DNA of 64,000 nucleotides from Symbiodinium natans (Eukaryota > Sar > Dinophyceae > Suessiales > Symbiodiniaceae), in NCBI GenBank assembly GCA_905221605.1, contig CAJNDS010002413.1, positions 1,052,052 to 1,116,051 on the forward strand, read 5' to 3'. Made by a program: the position numbers and the translations under genes. The notes under the pieces are model-generated. The model saw only the letters and a program-made list of their open reading frames with translations. It was not told where the DNA came from and ran no database searches. How positions within the stretch are numbered: position 1 is the stretch's first letter; every line of letters begins with the position of its first letter. Of this stretch, positions 33,854 to 45,249 are shown piece by piece.

Positions 33854-34798
33854 TAGGGTTTCGGGTTCAGGGTTTGGGTTTGGGGTTTAGGGTTTGCAAG
33901 GAGAGTGCACAGCAGTCGTTAGGGGCAGGGGGATGGCTCAGGCCGGTTGCAAAGGGTGCCTCGGATGAAAGAGCTCCCTAGAATCCTCGTAGATCATTTA
34001 ACTTCGTCATGGTCGGGTAACATTTTCCATTTTAAGCTGTCAAGGGAACTTAAACTCAATAAGGAATAGAAACTTAAATTTTCAAGACTATCCCAACCAT
34101 GAACTGGTAGTAGATTAGATTGTTTAAGAAGGTCAGGTGATATTTTGGGCTTTAAAGTACCCTGAACCTGCAACTGCCCTAAACCCGAGACCCGAAACCG
34201 CATGCGTTTTCGGCTTCAGTTTTTCCTCGGGAGCCTCGGGTTGGGTACCCTCAACCCTAGGCTGCTGAACTCGTGATGGGGTCTTGTTTCGCATCGTCTG
34301 GTCTCGGGCCGGGCCTCGTAATAGGGTTTCGGGTGTAGGGTTTAGGGTCTAGTGTTTTTTTCCGTAACAGGGAACCCCCCCCCCCAAACCGGCAGCATGA
34401 GCTGGGAAGCTGACCATGTATCTGTCGACGGTTTAGACGATCTCTCCCTCTCTATGTACATATTCTACACATACACAGACACATTTAATGTCTGTCCGCG
34501 TGCCTACAAGTGTGTGGCGTTTTATGATTTGATCTCTCAATCGCTCAATCTAACGATTCTGTAGGAGATCCATACCTTTGGTGCGCTCCCCCCCCCCTCC
34601 TAGCCGCCACCCAGGCCCCCCAAGCCTTTATCAGGCCTCCCCCAAACCGTAAACCTGTGTTCACCTTAAACCGTAAACCAGCGTCTGGGGGTTGAGGGTT
34701 CTAAACCCTATAAGCCCTAAACCCTGAACCCTAAACCCTAGCCCTAAACCCTAAACCCTAAACCCTAAACCCTAAACCCTAAACCCTGAACCTTCCAG

Positions 34799-34902
34799 AG
34801 TGTGCAGGGCCCACTCTTCCCCGAGTACTACGACGACGAGCCGTATGGCTACGGCGGCTTCGCCTTCGACGGGATCGGCCATCTCCTCAAAATCTCACAC
34901 CC
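34799..34902 (+). CDS. Exon-like block SVQGPLFPEYYDDEPYGYGG...
   Basis: The acceptor is CTTCCAG after CCCTAAA; right end CCC before GTTTAGGG. The frame continues FAFDGIGHLLKISHP. Tyr/Gly/Asp-rich, strongly protein-like, not recognised. Confidence 0.6.
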
Positions 34903-34970
34903 GTTTAGGGTTTAGGGTTTAGGGTTTAGGAAGGCTCAGGAAGCCTAAACCTGAAACCCTACTTGGAGGT

Positions 34971-35205
34971 TCATGGTACTTACTAACCAATTATAACTGT
35001 AATTATAACTGTACTTATAAGCCCCCTAACTGCCCTAATCTGGTTATAAGTACAGTTAGAAGTACAGTTATCATTGGTTACTAAGTACCATGTACCTTCA
35101 AGTAAGGGTCCATGTACCCATATAGTACATACTTGGGCCTTAAAGCTACTGTATAGGAACCCCTTTGAGGCCCAAGTATGTACTATATGGGTGCATGGAC
35201 CCTCT
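34971..35205 (+). mobile_element. Two adjacent hairpin (MITE-like) elements
   Basis: 34971-35097: CATGGTACTTACTAACCAAT and ATTGGTTACTAAGTACCATG are inverted arms, with a second AACTGTACTTATAA pairing inside. 35105-35205: GGGTCCATGTACCCATATAG and CTATATGGGTGCATGGACCC are inverted arms around AAGCTACTGTATAGG. Both lie between two exon-like blocks. Confidence 0.75.
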
Positions 35206-35635
35206 GGGAAATCGGCCTAAACCCTTCACCCTTAACCTCAAACCCTAAGAACTTAAACCGTGCGCTAAGCCTGAAAACCCTCAAAGCCCAAACCCTCAAC
35301 ACTAAAACCCTAAACCCTAAACGCTCATCCCTAGCTGAGCGGCAAGACCCCCGAAGCCCCAAAGACCATGATTGGGTTTAAGAACAGTTATATACAGCTA
35401 TACTTTGCGCTTCTACGTACCATGAACCTCCAAGTACCCTAAGCCCTAAACCCAAACCCCAAACCCCAAACCCCAAACCCTAAACCCTAAACCCCAAACC
35501 CTAAACCCTAAACCCCAAACCCTAAACCCTAAGCCCCAAACCCTAAACCCTAAGCCCCAAACCCTAAACCCTAAACCCTAAACCCTAAACCCTAAACCCT
35601 AAACCCTAAACCCTGAACCCTGAACCCTGAACCAG

Positions 35636-35708
35636 AAGAAGCCACGAGGCCCCCCCCTGGGCTCCTCCGACGATGCAGCGCTGGCAGAGGCGGCTCTCGG
35701 GACTTGAG
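35636..35708 (+). CDS. Exon-like block, several frames open
   Basis: The acceptor is GAACCAG and the donor is GTGGGG after TTGAG. The frame ending at the donor reads SHEAPPWAPPTMQRWQRRLS; another reads GPPLGSSDDAALAEAALG. Undecided. Confidence 0.4.
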
Positions 35709-36109
35709 GTGGGGTTTAGGGTTTAGGGTTTAGGGTTTAGGGTTTAGGGTTTAGGGTTTGGGGTTTGGGGTTTGGGGTTTAGGGTGTAGAGTCTAATTGG
35801 GGCTTGAGGTTTCGGGTTTGGGGTTCAGGGTTTGGGGTGTGGGGCTTAGGGCCTGATTACTCACTTTAAACCCAAGAATGTCTTACCAGTAGAGCCCTAA
35901 ACCACCCTCAAGGCCTCAAACCCGAAACCCCAAACCCAAAAGCCTAAACCCGAAACTGAAACGTGCCAAAATCATCGACCCAAAGCTTGAAAATGCTAAT
36001 GGCCCGAATCCTAGGTTTCAGGGTTCAGGGTTTAGGGTTTAGGGTTTAGAGATGCCTTGAACCAATACCCCCCCCAGAGAAGAGACCCTCCAAAGCACTT
36101 CTTCCTCAG

Positions 36110-36184
36110 ACGCCCGGCTGGGCCGAGCCCATCGCGCGCCCCTTCCGCCCGAGTCTGAGGGCGTTTTTTCTGAAGGATCCAAGG
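36110..36184 (+). CDS. Exon-like block TPGWAEPIARPFRPSLRAFF
   Basis: The acceptor is TTCCTCAG; GT donor at 36185 (GTTTAGG). 25 codons, phase 0 at both ends, no stop. Unknown protein. Confidence 0.5.
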
Positions 36185-37257
36185 GTTTAGGGTTTACGGT
36201 TTAGGGTTTAGGGTTTAGAGATAAAACCCAAGAGCATAATTCAACCCTCTGGTTTTTAAGTTCCAAGGGGGTATAGAAGCCTGGACAAGTCTTCGGGGTT
36301 CAGCGTTCAGGGTCGGCTTCCAGTAGGGCTAAACCCTCAACCTCGAGATGCCCTGCCCCCAAGCCCAAAACCCATTAAATTCCTAAACCCGAAACCCGAA
36401 ACCCTAAACCCGAAACCCTAAACCCTAAACCCTAAACCCTAAACCCTAAACCCTAAACCCTAAACCCTAAACCCTAAACCCTAAACCCTAAACCCTAAAC
36501 CCTAAACCTAACCCCTAAACCCCTCCCCGTCTCTCATGCCCCAACCCCCTGTCATGCCAGGAGTTTGGCAACTTCAAAAGCTTACGAGCTTCAGCTTACC
36601 CCCCCTCTGGGAGAAGCAATAGTTCGCGGTTTAGGGTTCAGGGTTTATTGAGCCCCAAAGCCTAGTGGATGCAGTCTTAGGCCCAAGAAACCCTAGCCCT
36701 GAACCCACAACCCTTAAATCTTAAGCCCTAACCCTAAACCCTAAACCCAAAGACCCTAAACCCCTAACCCCTTACGCCCTAAACCCTTGGTCGGGCCATC
36801 CCACGCTCAGCATTGCGCGACGCGGTTTAGGGTTTAGGGTTTAGGGTTTAGGGTTTAGGGTTTAGGGTTTAGGGTTTAGGGCGATCACCGGGTCCTGTTC
36901 GAATTGCCCCTTAAGCAAGCCAAGAAAGAAGTTGAAACGATAAGGCCCGAATAGCGGTAGATGAAGAATTCAAAAGGATTTATGGTAGAGGGCTGAGGGT
37001 TTTTCATGCCCCAGAGCATATTCCACGCGCCAAAAAACTCCAAATTCTTAAGTAATTGGCGGACCAGGTAACCCCTGCACAAACCCTCACCTTCCAAACC
37101 CTAAATTAGCCCTAAACCCTTAACCGCCCCAAAATACCCCTAAAGCCTTAAAGCCCTTCAACCCAACAACACCCAAAAGCCTCAAAGAACCCTACATACA
37201 GCCCAAAAGCCCCTCAACCCCACAACAACCCTAAACCCGAAACCCTAAACCCTAAAG

Positions 37258-37341
37258 CCCTATTCAACCGCTTGGTGGCTCTTGTGGCCGGTCGACCAGG
37301 CGCGACCTCGTCGCCAGGGCTGCCGCTTGCAACGCATGCCG
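37258..37341 (+). CDS. Exon-like block, GC-rich
   Basis: Left CCTAAAG, right end before TTTGGGG. Frames FNRLVALVAGRPGATSSPGL and PYSTAWWLLWPVDQARPRRQ are both open. Confidence 0.35.
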
Positions 37342-37770
37342 GGTTTGGGGTTTGGGGTTTAGGGTTTGTGGTTTAGGGTTTGGGGTTTAGGGTTTGGGGT
37401 TTAGGGTTTGGGGTTCAGGGGTTTGGGGTTTAGGGGTTTTGGGTTTGGGGAATTGGGTTTGGGGTTTTGAGTTTGGGGTTTAGGGGTTTGGCGTCTGGGT
37501 TTAGGGTTTAGGGCTTGGGGTTTGGGGTTTAGGGGTCTGGGGTTTAGGGTTCGGGGTTGGGGTTTTGGGTTTAGGGTTTAGGGTTTGGGGTTTAGGGTTT
37601 AGGCTCGCTCGGCTTTACCCTTGCACGGCCTGGTAGAGCTTTAGGAGTTTTTTATGTTTTTTTCGGGCGGTTCGGCTTCTTGGTTTGTGGAAAACACCGC
37701 GGCGTATCTCCCAAACCCTGATCCCTAAACCCTAACTCCTTAAGCCCTAAACCCTAAACCCTGAGCCGAC

Positions 37771-37815
37771 CTGTGGGACAAACAGCTAAGCAAGGCAGAC
37801 GAAGAGGCATATGAA
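37771..37815 (+). CDS. Exon-like block LWDKQLSKADEEAYE
   Basis: A short open frame after degenerate CCCTAAA. Helical, charged. The junctions are unclear. Confidence 0.35.
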
Positions 37816-37897
37816 CGATGAAGACAACGACGGGGGGAAGCGAACCCCAAGTTCGACAGCCCGAAGTGCCCAAAGAGAGGGAAGAACATGTGCTGGG

Positions 37898-37998
37898 CTT
37901 TGGAGTACTATACTTTAATACTTTTTTTGTTCTGGGTTCCTATTATTGCTACTTATTACCTAAAAAGTATATACTTTTTTCCAGGGTCTACTCCAAAG
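37898..37998 (+). mobile_element. MITE-like element, CTTTGGAGTA family, copy 1
   Basis: The terminal repeats CTTTGGAGTA and TACTCCAAAG are perfect inverses; the interior has AAAGTATATACTTT and CCAGGGTC. Copies at 40550-40645 and 56537-56627. Confidence 0.7.
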
Positions 37999-38069
37999 CT
38001 AAGTGTGCATGGAGGTTCATGGTACTTCATAACCCAATCATATAACTGTACTTACTTCTGACGACGAAG

Positions 38070-38112
38070 CAAGTCGCTCTGCCTGGCACTCCTGCAGCTC
38101 GACCCATGCCCC
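38070..38112 (+). CDS. Exon-like block QVALPGTPAARPMP
   Basis: The acceptor is ACGAAG and the GT donor is at 38113 (GTTTAGG). Short, weak. Confidence 0.35.
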
Positions 38113-38460
38113 GTTTAGGGTGTAGGGTTAGGGTTTAGGGTTTAGGGCTTAGGGTTTAGGGTTTAGGGTTTGCTGTCTACATTCTAGAAGCTTCGGGGTG
38201 TAGGGTTTTGGGTTTAGGGTTTACGGCGTATATATGTTTTCCCAGATCTCTCAAACCCAGCACACTGAAAGCCCCCAACAAGTCCCTAAAGCCTCAACCT
38301 CTAAAGCCTGTTTAAGGCCCATGGGAATGAAACTTAACCACTAAAACATGGCGGTTGATGACCCGGGGCCCCGGAACCATAAACCCAAATCATAAATTAG
38401 ATGAAAACACCAATCCCTAAACCCTAAGAAGCCGACCCCCAACTGCACCCAGTTTCTCAG

Positions 38461-38511
38461 CCCAGGCGCAGCCACAACTCCTGGCTGCAGGAGACGGGCC
38501 TCACGTTTCCG
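38461..38511 (+). CDS. Exon-like block PRRSHNSWLQETGLTFP
   Basis: The acceptor is TTTCTCAG and the GT donor is at 38512 (GTTTAGG). 17 codons, phase 0 at both ends. Unknown. Confidence 0.5.
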
Positions 38512-38959
38512 GTTTAGGGTTTAGGATTTAGGGTTTCGGGAAACCCTAAACCCTTGAAAGCCTATTTCTATACAAGGAGGGGCCCCCTTGCTATACTAAT
38601 TGTAGTTCAGGGACTTGTAGCATAATTTTTGGATGCTTACAAACCAATTTGCGTTCCTGTGCCCCAATTCACGTTCCTTATAAGTCTACTTTTAACTAGA
38701 GGGGGGGGGGGGGGCCTCCTTGTAGGGTCGGAATATTTGCTCATGGTGCTCTCTTACGGCCCTCACAAATTTTGCTAAACAAGCCCAAAACCCTGTTCTA
38801 GTCTTAAAGGCCCCTATATGACGCCTGCTTAGGTTTGGGGTTTATGTTTCGGGTTCATGCATAAAGACTACAGACCCCGATCAACCCTAAAAGGACACTT
38901 CGGCCAGAGCCCTGTAGCCCTTAGGGTGTTGGGGTGTCTAAGGGTGTCTAAGGGTAGCT

Positions 38960-39102
38960 ATACATATTATACATCATATTATATACACATATATACACAC
39001 ATATATATATATATAAATCATATTATAAATCATATTGTATATCATATTATAAATCATATTATATACACATATATACACACACACATATATATATATATAT
39101 TT
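38960..39102 (+). repeat. AT/CA simple-sequence region
   Basis: ATATACACACAT and ATCATATTATAAATC units and TA runs. Open frames here are low-complexity artefacts. Confidence 0.85.
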
Positions 39103-39594
39103 CTGGTCCGTTATCTTTCTTGAAGGGTTCTGAAGTATGGGCCCTTGGTTAGGGTGTATAAGGGGTATTGAAGAAGGGGCCCCCTTTGATGGGCCCATAT
39201 TCAGGACCATGTAACAACCGCTTTGGAAGCTTGGAGGATTGAGAGCTCTAGGTTGGGAGGATGAGTATTCAACGGTGGGGTCTAGAGTTTTAGGGTTTTG
39301 GCTTTAGGGTTCAGGTTTTTAGGGTGTAACCCCAAACCCTAAAACCCAAAGCCCTACTGAGAGTCTCAGCCTGCGACCCTAAATCCCTAAGCGTCTTATG
39401 CAGGAGCCTCCAAAAGAAACTGTCGGACATTTCGCCTTGGCCTGCCAGTAGTTCTACAACATAATTTGCAGCAATAATTCAGCAGCCGCCTCAAATCAAA
39501 ACCCTAAACCTTGAACCGTAAATCCCTTTCCCTAATTTTAATGGGCGCCCTGAACCCTAAACCCGAAACCGTAAACCCTAAACCCTAAACCCAG

Positions 39595-39660
39595 CACGTG
39601 CTTCACCCGTGAGGATGGCAGCCCTACACGTGGCCAGCGAACGGGGCCCACTAGGGACAG
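39595..39660 (+). CDS. Exon-like block CFTREDGSPTRGQRTGPTRD
   Basis: The acceptor is AACCCAG and the donor is GTCGGG at 39661. Open in this frame; phase 2 start and end. Confidence 0.45.
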
Positions 39661-39717
39661 GTCGGGTTCAGGGAGCTGGGGTGCAGGGCTTCGGGTTCGC
39701 CACCTCAACCCTCAGAC

Positions 39718-39865
39718 CCTAAGACCCTAAGACCCTAAAACCCTAAAACCCTAAAACCCTAAAACCCTAAAACCCTAAAACCCTGAAACCCTGAAACCCT
39801 GAAACCCTGAAACCCTAAACCCTAAACCCTAAACCCTACACCCTAAACCCTAAACCCTAAACCCA
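39718..39865 (+). repeat. CCCTAAAA/CCCTGAAA/CCCTAAA composite array
   Basis: Runs of CCCTAAG, then CCCTAAAA, then CCCTGAAA, then CCCTAAA follow one another, each locally uniform. Confidence 0.85.
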
Positions 39866-40128
39866 GCTCCAGCCTTTTTGGGGGGGCTTAGATGCTTTAC
39901 TGTGTTTTTTTGCCGGCACTCTTATGTCCCAAGTAGGTCCTGAGCTGCCAGCTTGGAGTGTCACTTGCTGAGCTTTACATGGTTTAGGGTTTAGGGTTTG
40001 GGGTTTGGGGGTTTAGGGGTTTGGGGTTTAGGGTATGGGGTGCTGAGGGTTTCGGGCTTCAGGGTTTGGGGCTTTAGAGTTTATGGCTCAGGGAACTGCA
40101 TGAACTTGTTAGGTCCCGCTTTCTGTAG

Positions 40129-40289
40129 GAGAAGCAAAGCTTGATGTGTTTGTGTTTTCCTTGCTGGTCTCTGGCGAAGCGAGTTCATCTAGCCAGCAAC
40201 TGCAAACTGGCACTAGCCCTGCTCCACCTGCTGCGGCCAGCCACTGCTCACAGTGCCACCTGGCCTATTTGCCTGCTGGACCGGCTGGC
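40129..40289 (+). CDS. Exon-like block, 52 codons, Ser/Gln/Pro-rich then Cys/His
   Basis: The acceptor is TTTCTGTAG. The frame reads EAKLDVFVFSLLVSGEASSS through ASHCSQCHLAYLPAGPAGT. HC-x2-C-x-H may bind metal. It is followed directly by CCCTAAA. Unknown protein. Confidence 0.5.
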
Positions 40290-40425
40290 ACCCTAAACCC
40301 TAAACCCTAAACCCTAAACCCTAAACCCTAAACCCTAATTAAACCCTAAACCCTGAACCCTAAACCCTAAACCCTGAACCCTGAACCCTGAACCCTGAAC
40401 CCTGAACCCTAAACCCTAAACCCAC
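40290..40425 (+). repeat. CCCTAAA array with a CCCTGAA block
   Basis: CCCTAAA units at 40290-40370, then six CCCTGAA units, then CCCTAAA. Confidence 0.85.
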
Positions 40426-40549
40426 TTACACATGGGGGGCTGTGTCAAGAGTGCCCTCGTGCACACAGGGGGCTGTTGCAACATCGGCTCTGGAAGCGAT
40501 GGGTTTAGGGTTTAGGGTTTAGGGTTTAGGTGGAAGTCGTGTCAACACC

Positions 40550-40645
40550 CTATTTTTTGGATTGCTACATGTTTGTTTCTGGGTGCCTATTCTCGCTACT
40601 TCTGCCCAAAAAAGTATATACTTTGTTCCAGGGTCTACTCCAAAG
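40550..40645 (+). mobile_element. MITE-like element, CTTTGGAGTA family, copy 2
   Basis: Shares AAAAAGTATATACTTTGTTCCAGG and ends TACTCCAAAG; the left end has decayed. Confidence 0.6.
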
Positions 40646-41066
40646 TAGGGGGAACCGGCTTGACGGCTTCAGACTGGTTGACGAAGTTTGAAGAAACAAA
40701 CAGTCACAATGATCAAAAGAAGGTGACACACAGAGATCAGCAAAGGTATGTTGGAATAGAAGGTTTTTTCCAGCAAGCTGACATGGTCGGGTCCAGCCCC
40801 AGAATGGGTTTAGAGTTTAGGGTTGAGGGCTTAGTGCCGAAACCCTAAACTAAACCCTAAACTGGTGGTTCTGGTGGACCTCCAACCAAAACTGGGAGCA
40901 CCAAAAAACATAAGCCGACGAAAGCCCTATCCCAAATACCCTAAAGGCCCCCAAAGCCCCCTAGACCATAAACCCCAAACCCTAAACCCAAACCCGAAAC
41001 CCTAAAGGCCCTATGCCCTAAGAAGTTCTCATTAGGGTTTAGGGTTCTGGAACTTCGCCTCAACAG

Positions 41067-41099
41067 GCCCAGCAGCGGTGAGGAGGAGCGCCTGGGAAG
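41067..41099 (+). CDS. Exon-like block, short
   Basis: The acceptor is CTCAACAG; right end GGAAG before TTTAGGG. In a frame extended upstream it reads RPSSGEEERLGS. Weak. Confidence 0.3.
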
Positions 41100-41791
41100 T
41101 TTAGGGTTTAGGATTTAGGGTTTAGGGTTTAGGGTAACGGGGGGGGGGGGGGGGGGGGGTGGGGGAGGGGTAGCATGGTTTGGGGTTAGGATTAAAGGGT
41201 CATTAGGGTTCAAGGTTTGGGGGTTGAGGGTTTAGGGTTTAGGTTTAGGGGTCTATTAGGGTTCAGGGTTTAGGTCTCAGGCCTAGGAGGTATGATTTCA
41301 GTGTAGGTATGTCGGGTCGTTCCGAGAAGAAGTCTCAACTTCTTCTGCCCTTTCATTCTCCACTTGGAGAGCTTCAAGGCCCTTCATCATGACTGTACTT
41401 TTCGCCGCTTCAGTGCCCTAGTAGGCCTATAATTTGGTCATAAGTCTTTGGGTAGTTACACGATCCCTTAGCATGTGCCTGAACAAGAGACACCTTGTAT
41501 ACCCGTTATATACCCTATGCAAATTAAGGGGCCATACATCAGGACCGTTTAAAAAGGAGGTTGGGGAACCATATTGAAGCCCGCCCTGAGTCCCCACCAT
41601 TGGCGCAAGAGCCCTCAACCTAAAACCCTTAACCCCAAACCCTAAACCCCAAGCCCTAAACCCCAAAAGTCCGACTCACTTTACAAAAAACAACCAAAGC
41701 CCTAAACCTTAAACCCCAAACCCCAAACCCCAAACCCTAAACCCTAAACCCTAAACCCTAAACCCTAAACCCTGACAACCCCAACCAGCAG

Positions 41792-41860
41792 GAGGAGGTG
41801 GGGCAAGAGCCGGTGGCGGGCCTGGGCATGGACCTTCTAGCACCGAGGCCTCTGCGAGGG
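41792..41860 (+). CDS. Exon-like block EEVGQEPVAGLGMDLLAPRP
   Basis: The acceptor is AACCAGCAG after CCCTAAA; right end CGAGGG before ATTTAGGG. Open, phase 0. Confidence 0.5.
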
Positions 41861-42879
41861 GATTTAGGGTTTAGGGTTTAGGGTTTAGGGTTTAGGGTAT
41901 AGGGTATTAGGGTTTAGGGTTTAGGGTATAGGGTATAGGGTATTAGGGTTTAGGGTTTAGGGTTTACGGTGAGGAAATGGATTGGGGCTTTGCCCCTGGT
42001 AGGGTGTGGGCGGAGGGGGGGGGGGGGGGTTTAGGGTTCAGGGTTTGGGGGTTAGGGGCTAGGGTTTAGGGTTTAGGGTTTAGGGCCTGGGCAGTTTAGG
42101 TTTGGGGTTAGGGGTTAGGGTTTTGGGTTTAGTGTGGGGTTTGCCTACTGGTTCTTAGTAGGGAATCGTAGGGATTCAGGGAATTCGGCACCTGCAAGAA
42201 GCCCTTCAAGGGATTTTGCAGGGGGATATAAAGGTGCCTGTAGGAACTAGTAGGTTGGGGGTTTAAAGGGCTTGTAAGCTTCTGGTGTTTTAGATTTCGG
42301 CTTGGGGGGGGGGGGGGGGAGGGAGGGTGGGGGGCTCATATTGAGAGGGTAGGGTTCAGGGCGCCAGGGGTGAATGCCCTGGTCATGGGGAGAGGGCTTT
42401 GCATGTAGGGTTTACTGGGAAGAGGTCTCGAGACATGTTTTGGGGTAAATCAGATGTGAATGAAGAGGGTCCGCCCCTATGAATGCATCGGGTCTGCCCC
42501 TGTAACTCGAGCCCTACACGCTCTTGAGCCCGCGCAGCCCGGCCCTCCAATTACAACCCCAAGGGTCCAGGGCCTTGCATTAGCTGGCGCAACAAGCTGT
42601 GGGTCCGCAACCTACATTCCAACTCTATTGCGTCTGCAGTGTGGTAGGAATAAGTCAGCGCCGACGCCGCTAAGCTCCTGACCACGTTCCCTCAGGCTTA
42701 AGAAGACGTTGAACCCAAAACCCTAAATTCTCTTGTCTTTGAAGCCTCTCAACTAGGCATCCTAAGCCCTTCACCCCTGCAGCTTATCAGCCCCAAGCCC
42801 GAAACGGCTAGAAGCCCTAAACCCCCCAAACCCTAAGCTACCAAGCCCTTTAAAACCCTAGACCCAGCATTCAACCGGC

Positions 42880-43102
42880 GAGCCGGGAGACGTCTACTGC
42901 AAGCCCGGAACCCCGAACCTTGAACCCCAAACCGAAACTGAAAAGCCTCAAGCGTCAAATCCTAAACCGTTGTCATAAAAAACTACGCTCCGCCAACCCG
43001 AAGCTTTCAAATTCGCCTAAAACTTAAATGAAAAAACCCTAAACACGAACACCATAGACCCTAACCCCTGCACTAAAAGCCAGGGAGTCGGGAGACGTCT
43101 AC
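42880..43102 (+). other. Degenerate CCCTAAA insertion flanked by an 18-bp direct repeat
   Basis: GAGCCGGGAGACGTCTAC at 42880-42897 and GAGTCGGGAGACGTCTAC at 43085-43102 differ at one base. The 187 bp between are decayed CCCTAAA-like text. The repeat encodes E-x-GDVY in the frame of the next block, so removing the segment restores one coding block. Confidence 0.65.
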
Positions 43103-43177
43103 CCCTACCTCGACGATGCACGCTGGCGGTCTCCAGCTTACTTGGACGACACGGGCCCGCCGCGGCCTCGGTGTGAG
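43103..43177 (+). CDS. Exon-like block PYLDDARWRSPAYLDDTGPP
   Basis: It follows the repeated GDVY codons and ends GTGTGAG before GTTTC. 25 codons, with LDDARWRSPAYLDD as an internal echo. Unknown protein. Confidence 0.55.
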
Positions 43178-43675
43178 GTTTCAAATGTGGCGTGTAGGGT
43201 TTAGGGTTTAGGGTTTAGGGTTTAGGGTTTAGGATTTAGGGTTTAGGGTTTAGGGTTTAGGGTTTAGGGTTTAGGGTTTAGTTTTTGTTTTTTTTTTTTT
43301 TTGGGGGGGGGGGTTGTTTTTTTTTTTCGTTTGTAGGGATTATAGGGTTTGTAGGGTTTATAGGGTTTATAGGGTGTACAGGGTTTGTGGAGATTCTAAG
43401 CGTTTATAGGGTTTACAGGGTTAATAGGGTTTTATAGGGTGTACAGGGTTTGAGATATGGTTCGGAAAGTTTAGGGTTTAGGGTTTCGTGTGGGGTTTGG
43501 GTTTGCCTTTGGTCCTCAAGGGAAATAGGTACCTTGTAAGGGTCTTCATGAGGTGCAGACCCTAAACCCTAAACCCTAAACCCTAAACCCTACACCCTAA
43601 ACCCTAAACCCTAAACCCTTAACCCTTAACCCTTATAAACCCTATACCTTCAACGTAGGCCCTGACATGGCATAG

Positions 43676-43743
43676 GCTGGATTACCTCGAGCCCGGTCGC
43701 GCGGCCGCTGGCTCGCTTCATCTGATCCGAGGGAGCCTGGCTA
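43676..43743 (+). CDS. Exon-like block AGLPRARSRGRWLASSDPRE
   Basis: The acceptor is GGCATAG; in frame with the block ending at 43177. The right end is unclear (CTACCCCTATACCCC repeats follow). Confidence 0.4.
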
Positions 43744-44033
43744 CCCCTATACCCCATACCCTATACCCTTTCCCCTATACCCTATACCCTTTTCCCGATC
43801 CCCTATACCCTATACCCTAGTATGTATGCCCCACACCCTACACCCCTACAGCCTGTACCCTAAACCCTGAACACCAGAACCGAAACCTTAAACCCTAAAG
43901 CTTGGGTCGTTTAGGACTTTCATCTTCTGGAGGTTTTGCTTCTTGTCATTATGTTATTTCGGTTTTAGGGCCCTTTTTTTCCGTCATTCTAGCATGAATC
44001 ATGAGTGGTTTCTGGGCTTCAGGGGCTTGGGGG

Positions 44034-44281
44034 AACCCTAAACCCTAAACCCTAAACCCTAAACCCTAAACCCTAAACCCTAAACCCTAAACCCTAAACC
44101 CTAAACTGGTTTGGGACTACGGGTTCTGCGGCTTGAGGTTTAGGGCTTAGGGGTTCAGAGGGCTGAGGTTTCAGGGGTTTCGGGTCCTTCCCGGCTTGGG
44201 ATGGGTTCACCCTAAACCCTAAACCCTAAACCCTAAACCCTAAACCCTAAACCCTAAACCCTAAACCCTAAACCCTAAACT
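44034..44281 (+). repeat. Two CCCTAAA arrays
   Basis: 44034-44106 and 44210-44281, about ten units each, with a TTTAGGG-like spacer. Confidence 0.9.
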
Positions 44282-44512
44282 CGAGGGAGTCAGGCTCGCA
44301 CCTTTCAAGGATCTACCCTTTTTAGGTTTTATCCGAGAATGGCCCTTCTATTCCCTGAGAGGATCTTCAAAAAAGGGTCCCCAAAGCCAAGGGCACGACC
44401 TTAGGGGTGCAAGGTAGAGTCCCACCCGAAACCCTAAACCCTACACCGTAAATCCTGACACCAAACCCTGTACCCCCATAGTCCTAAACCCTACAACCGT
44501 ACAGACTATAAC

Positions 44513-44585
44513 CCTAGCACCCTAGCACCCTAGCACCCTAGCACCCTAGCACCCTAGGCACCCTAGAACCCTAGAACCCTATAAC
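44513..44585 (+). repeat. CCCTAGCA array
   Basis: About seven copies of CACCCTAG, an 8-bp derivative of the telomeric unit. Confidence 0.8.
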
Positions 44586-44794
44586 CCAGAAAAAGCAAAT
44601 TTCGGATCGGAAACGGAGCTTCCCAAGAGTCCCAAATTGCAAGAATCCTCATTCTTCTATTACTTCTCTTCGCCCTAAACCCTAAATCCTCTTAGCCCTA
44701 AGCCCTAAACCCTAAACCCTAAACCCTAAACCCTAAACCCTAAACCCTAAACTGTTCCGAACCTCTCCCAAGTCGAGAGCTTCACCCACCACAG

Positions 44795-44870
44795 CTGCGA
44801 CGTTTGCCAGGGTCCTTCCCTGGCCACCTGGGAGGGCAACGCCTGGCTGACGTGGGAGATCCGAGCATGG
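44795..44870 (+). CDS. Exon-like block CDVCQGPSLATWEGNAWLTW
   Basis: The acceptor is CACCACAG and the GT donor is at 44871 (GTTTAGG). The frame ends EIRAW. The same frame is open upstream from about 44757 (SQVESFTHHS). CxxC and many Trp. Unknown. Confidence 0.55.
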
Positions 44871-45249
44871 GTTTAGGGTTTAGGGTTTAGGGTTTAGGGT
44901 TTAGGGTGTAGGGTGTAGGGGTAGAACCCCCCCAAGAAAAAGTAAGACAGACTCTTCCTCGAAAAGGAAAATATAGGGATTGTTATCCTTTGCTTTTCGG
45001 TGGTTCTTTAGCAGCTGGTAGGTTCAGGGTATAGGGCAACATTCGGGGTTACCCTAAGGCTAAAACCCTGAACGCTTGCATTCCCTGGAGCCCTGAGACC
45101 CAAGGCTCGATTCAGGCCCTGAAGCCCTAAAGTCCCCCAAGCCATATTTCCCCGAAGTACCCCTAAAAACCGAATCCCTGAACCCGATACTCCCATTATA
45201 ACCCTAAAGCTCTATCAACCCTGCAAAACCCTACAAGCCCTACACACCC

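Noticed and set aside
38857-39210. Small proteins rich in Ile, Tyr and His
   Set aside because: Simple AT/CA repeat translated on both strands.
42460-42681. A small gene in heptamer-free sequence
   Set aside because: 74 codons, low-complexity Pro/Arg composition, no splice or domain support.
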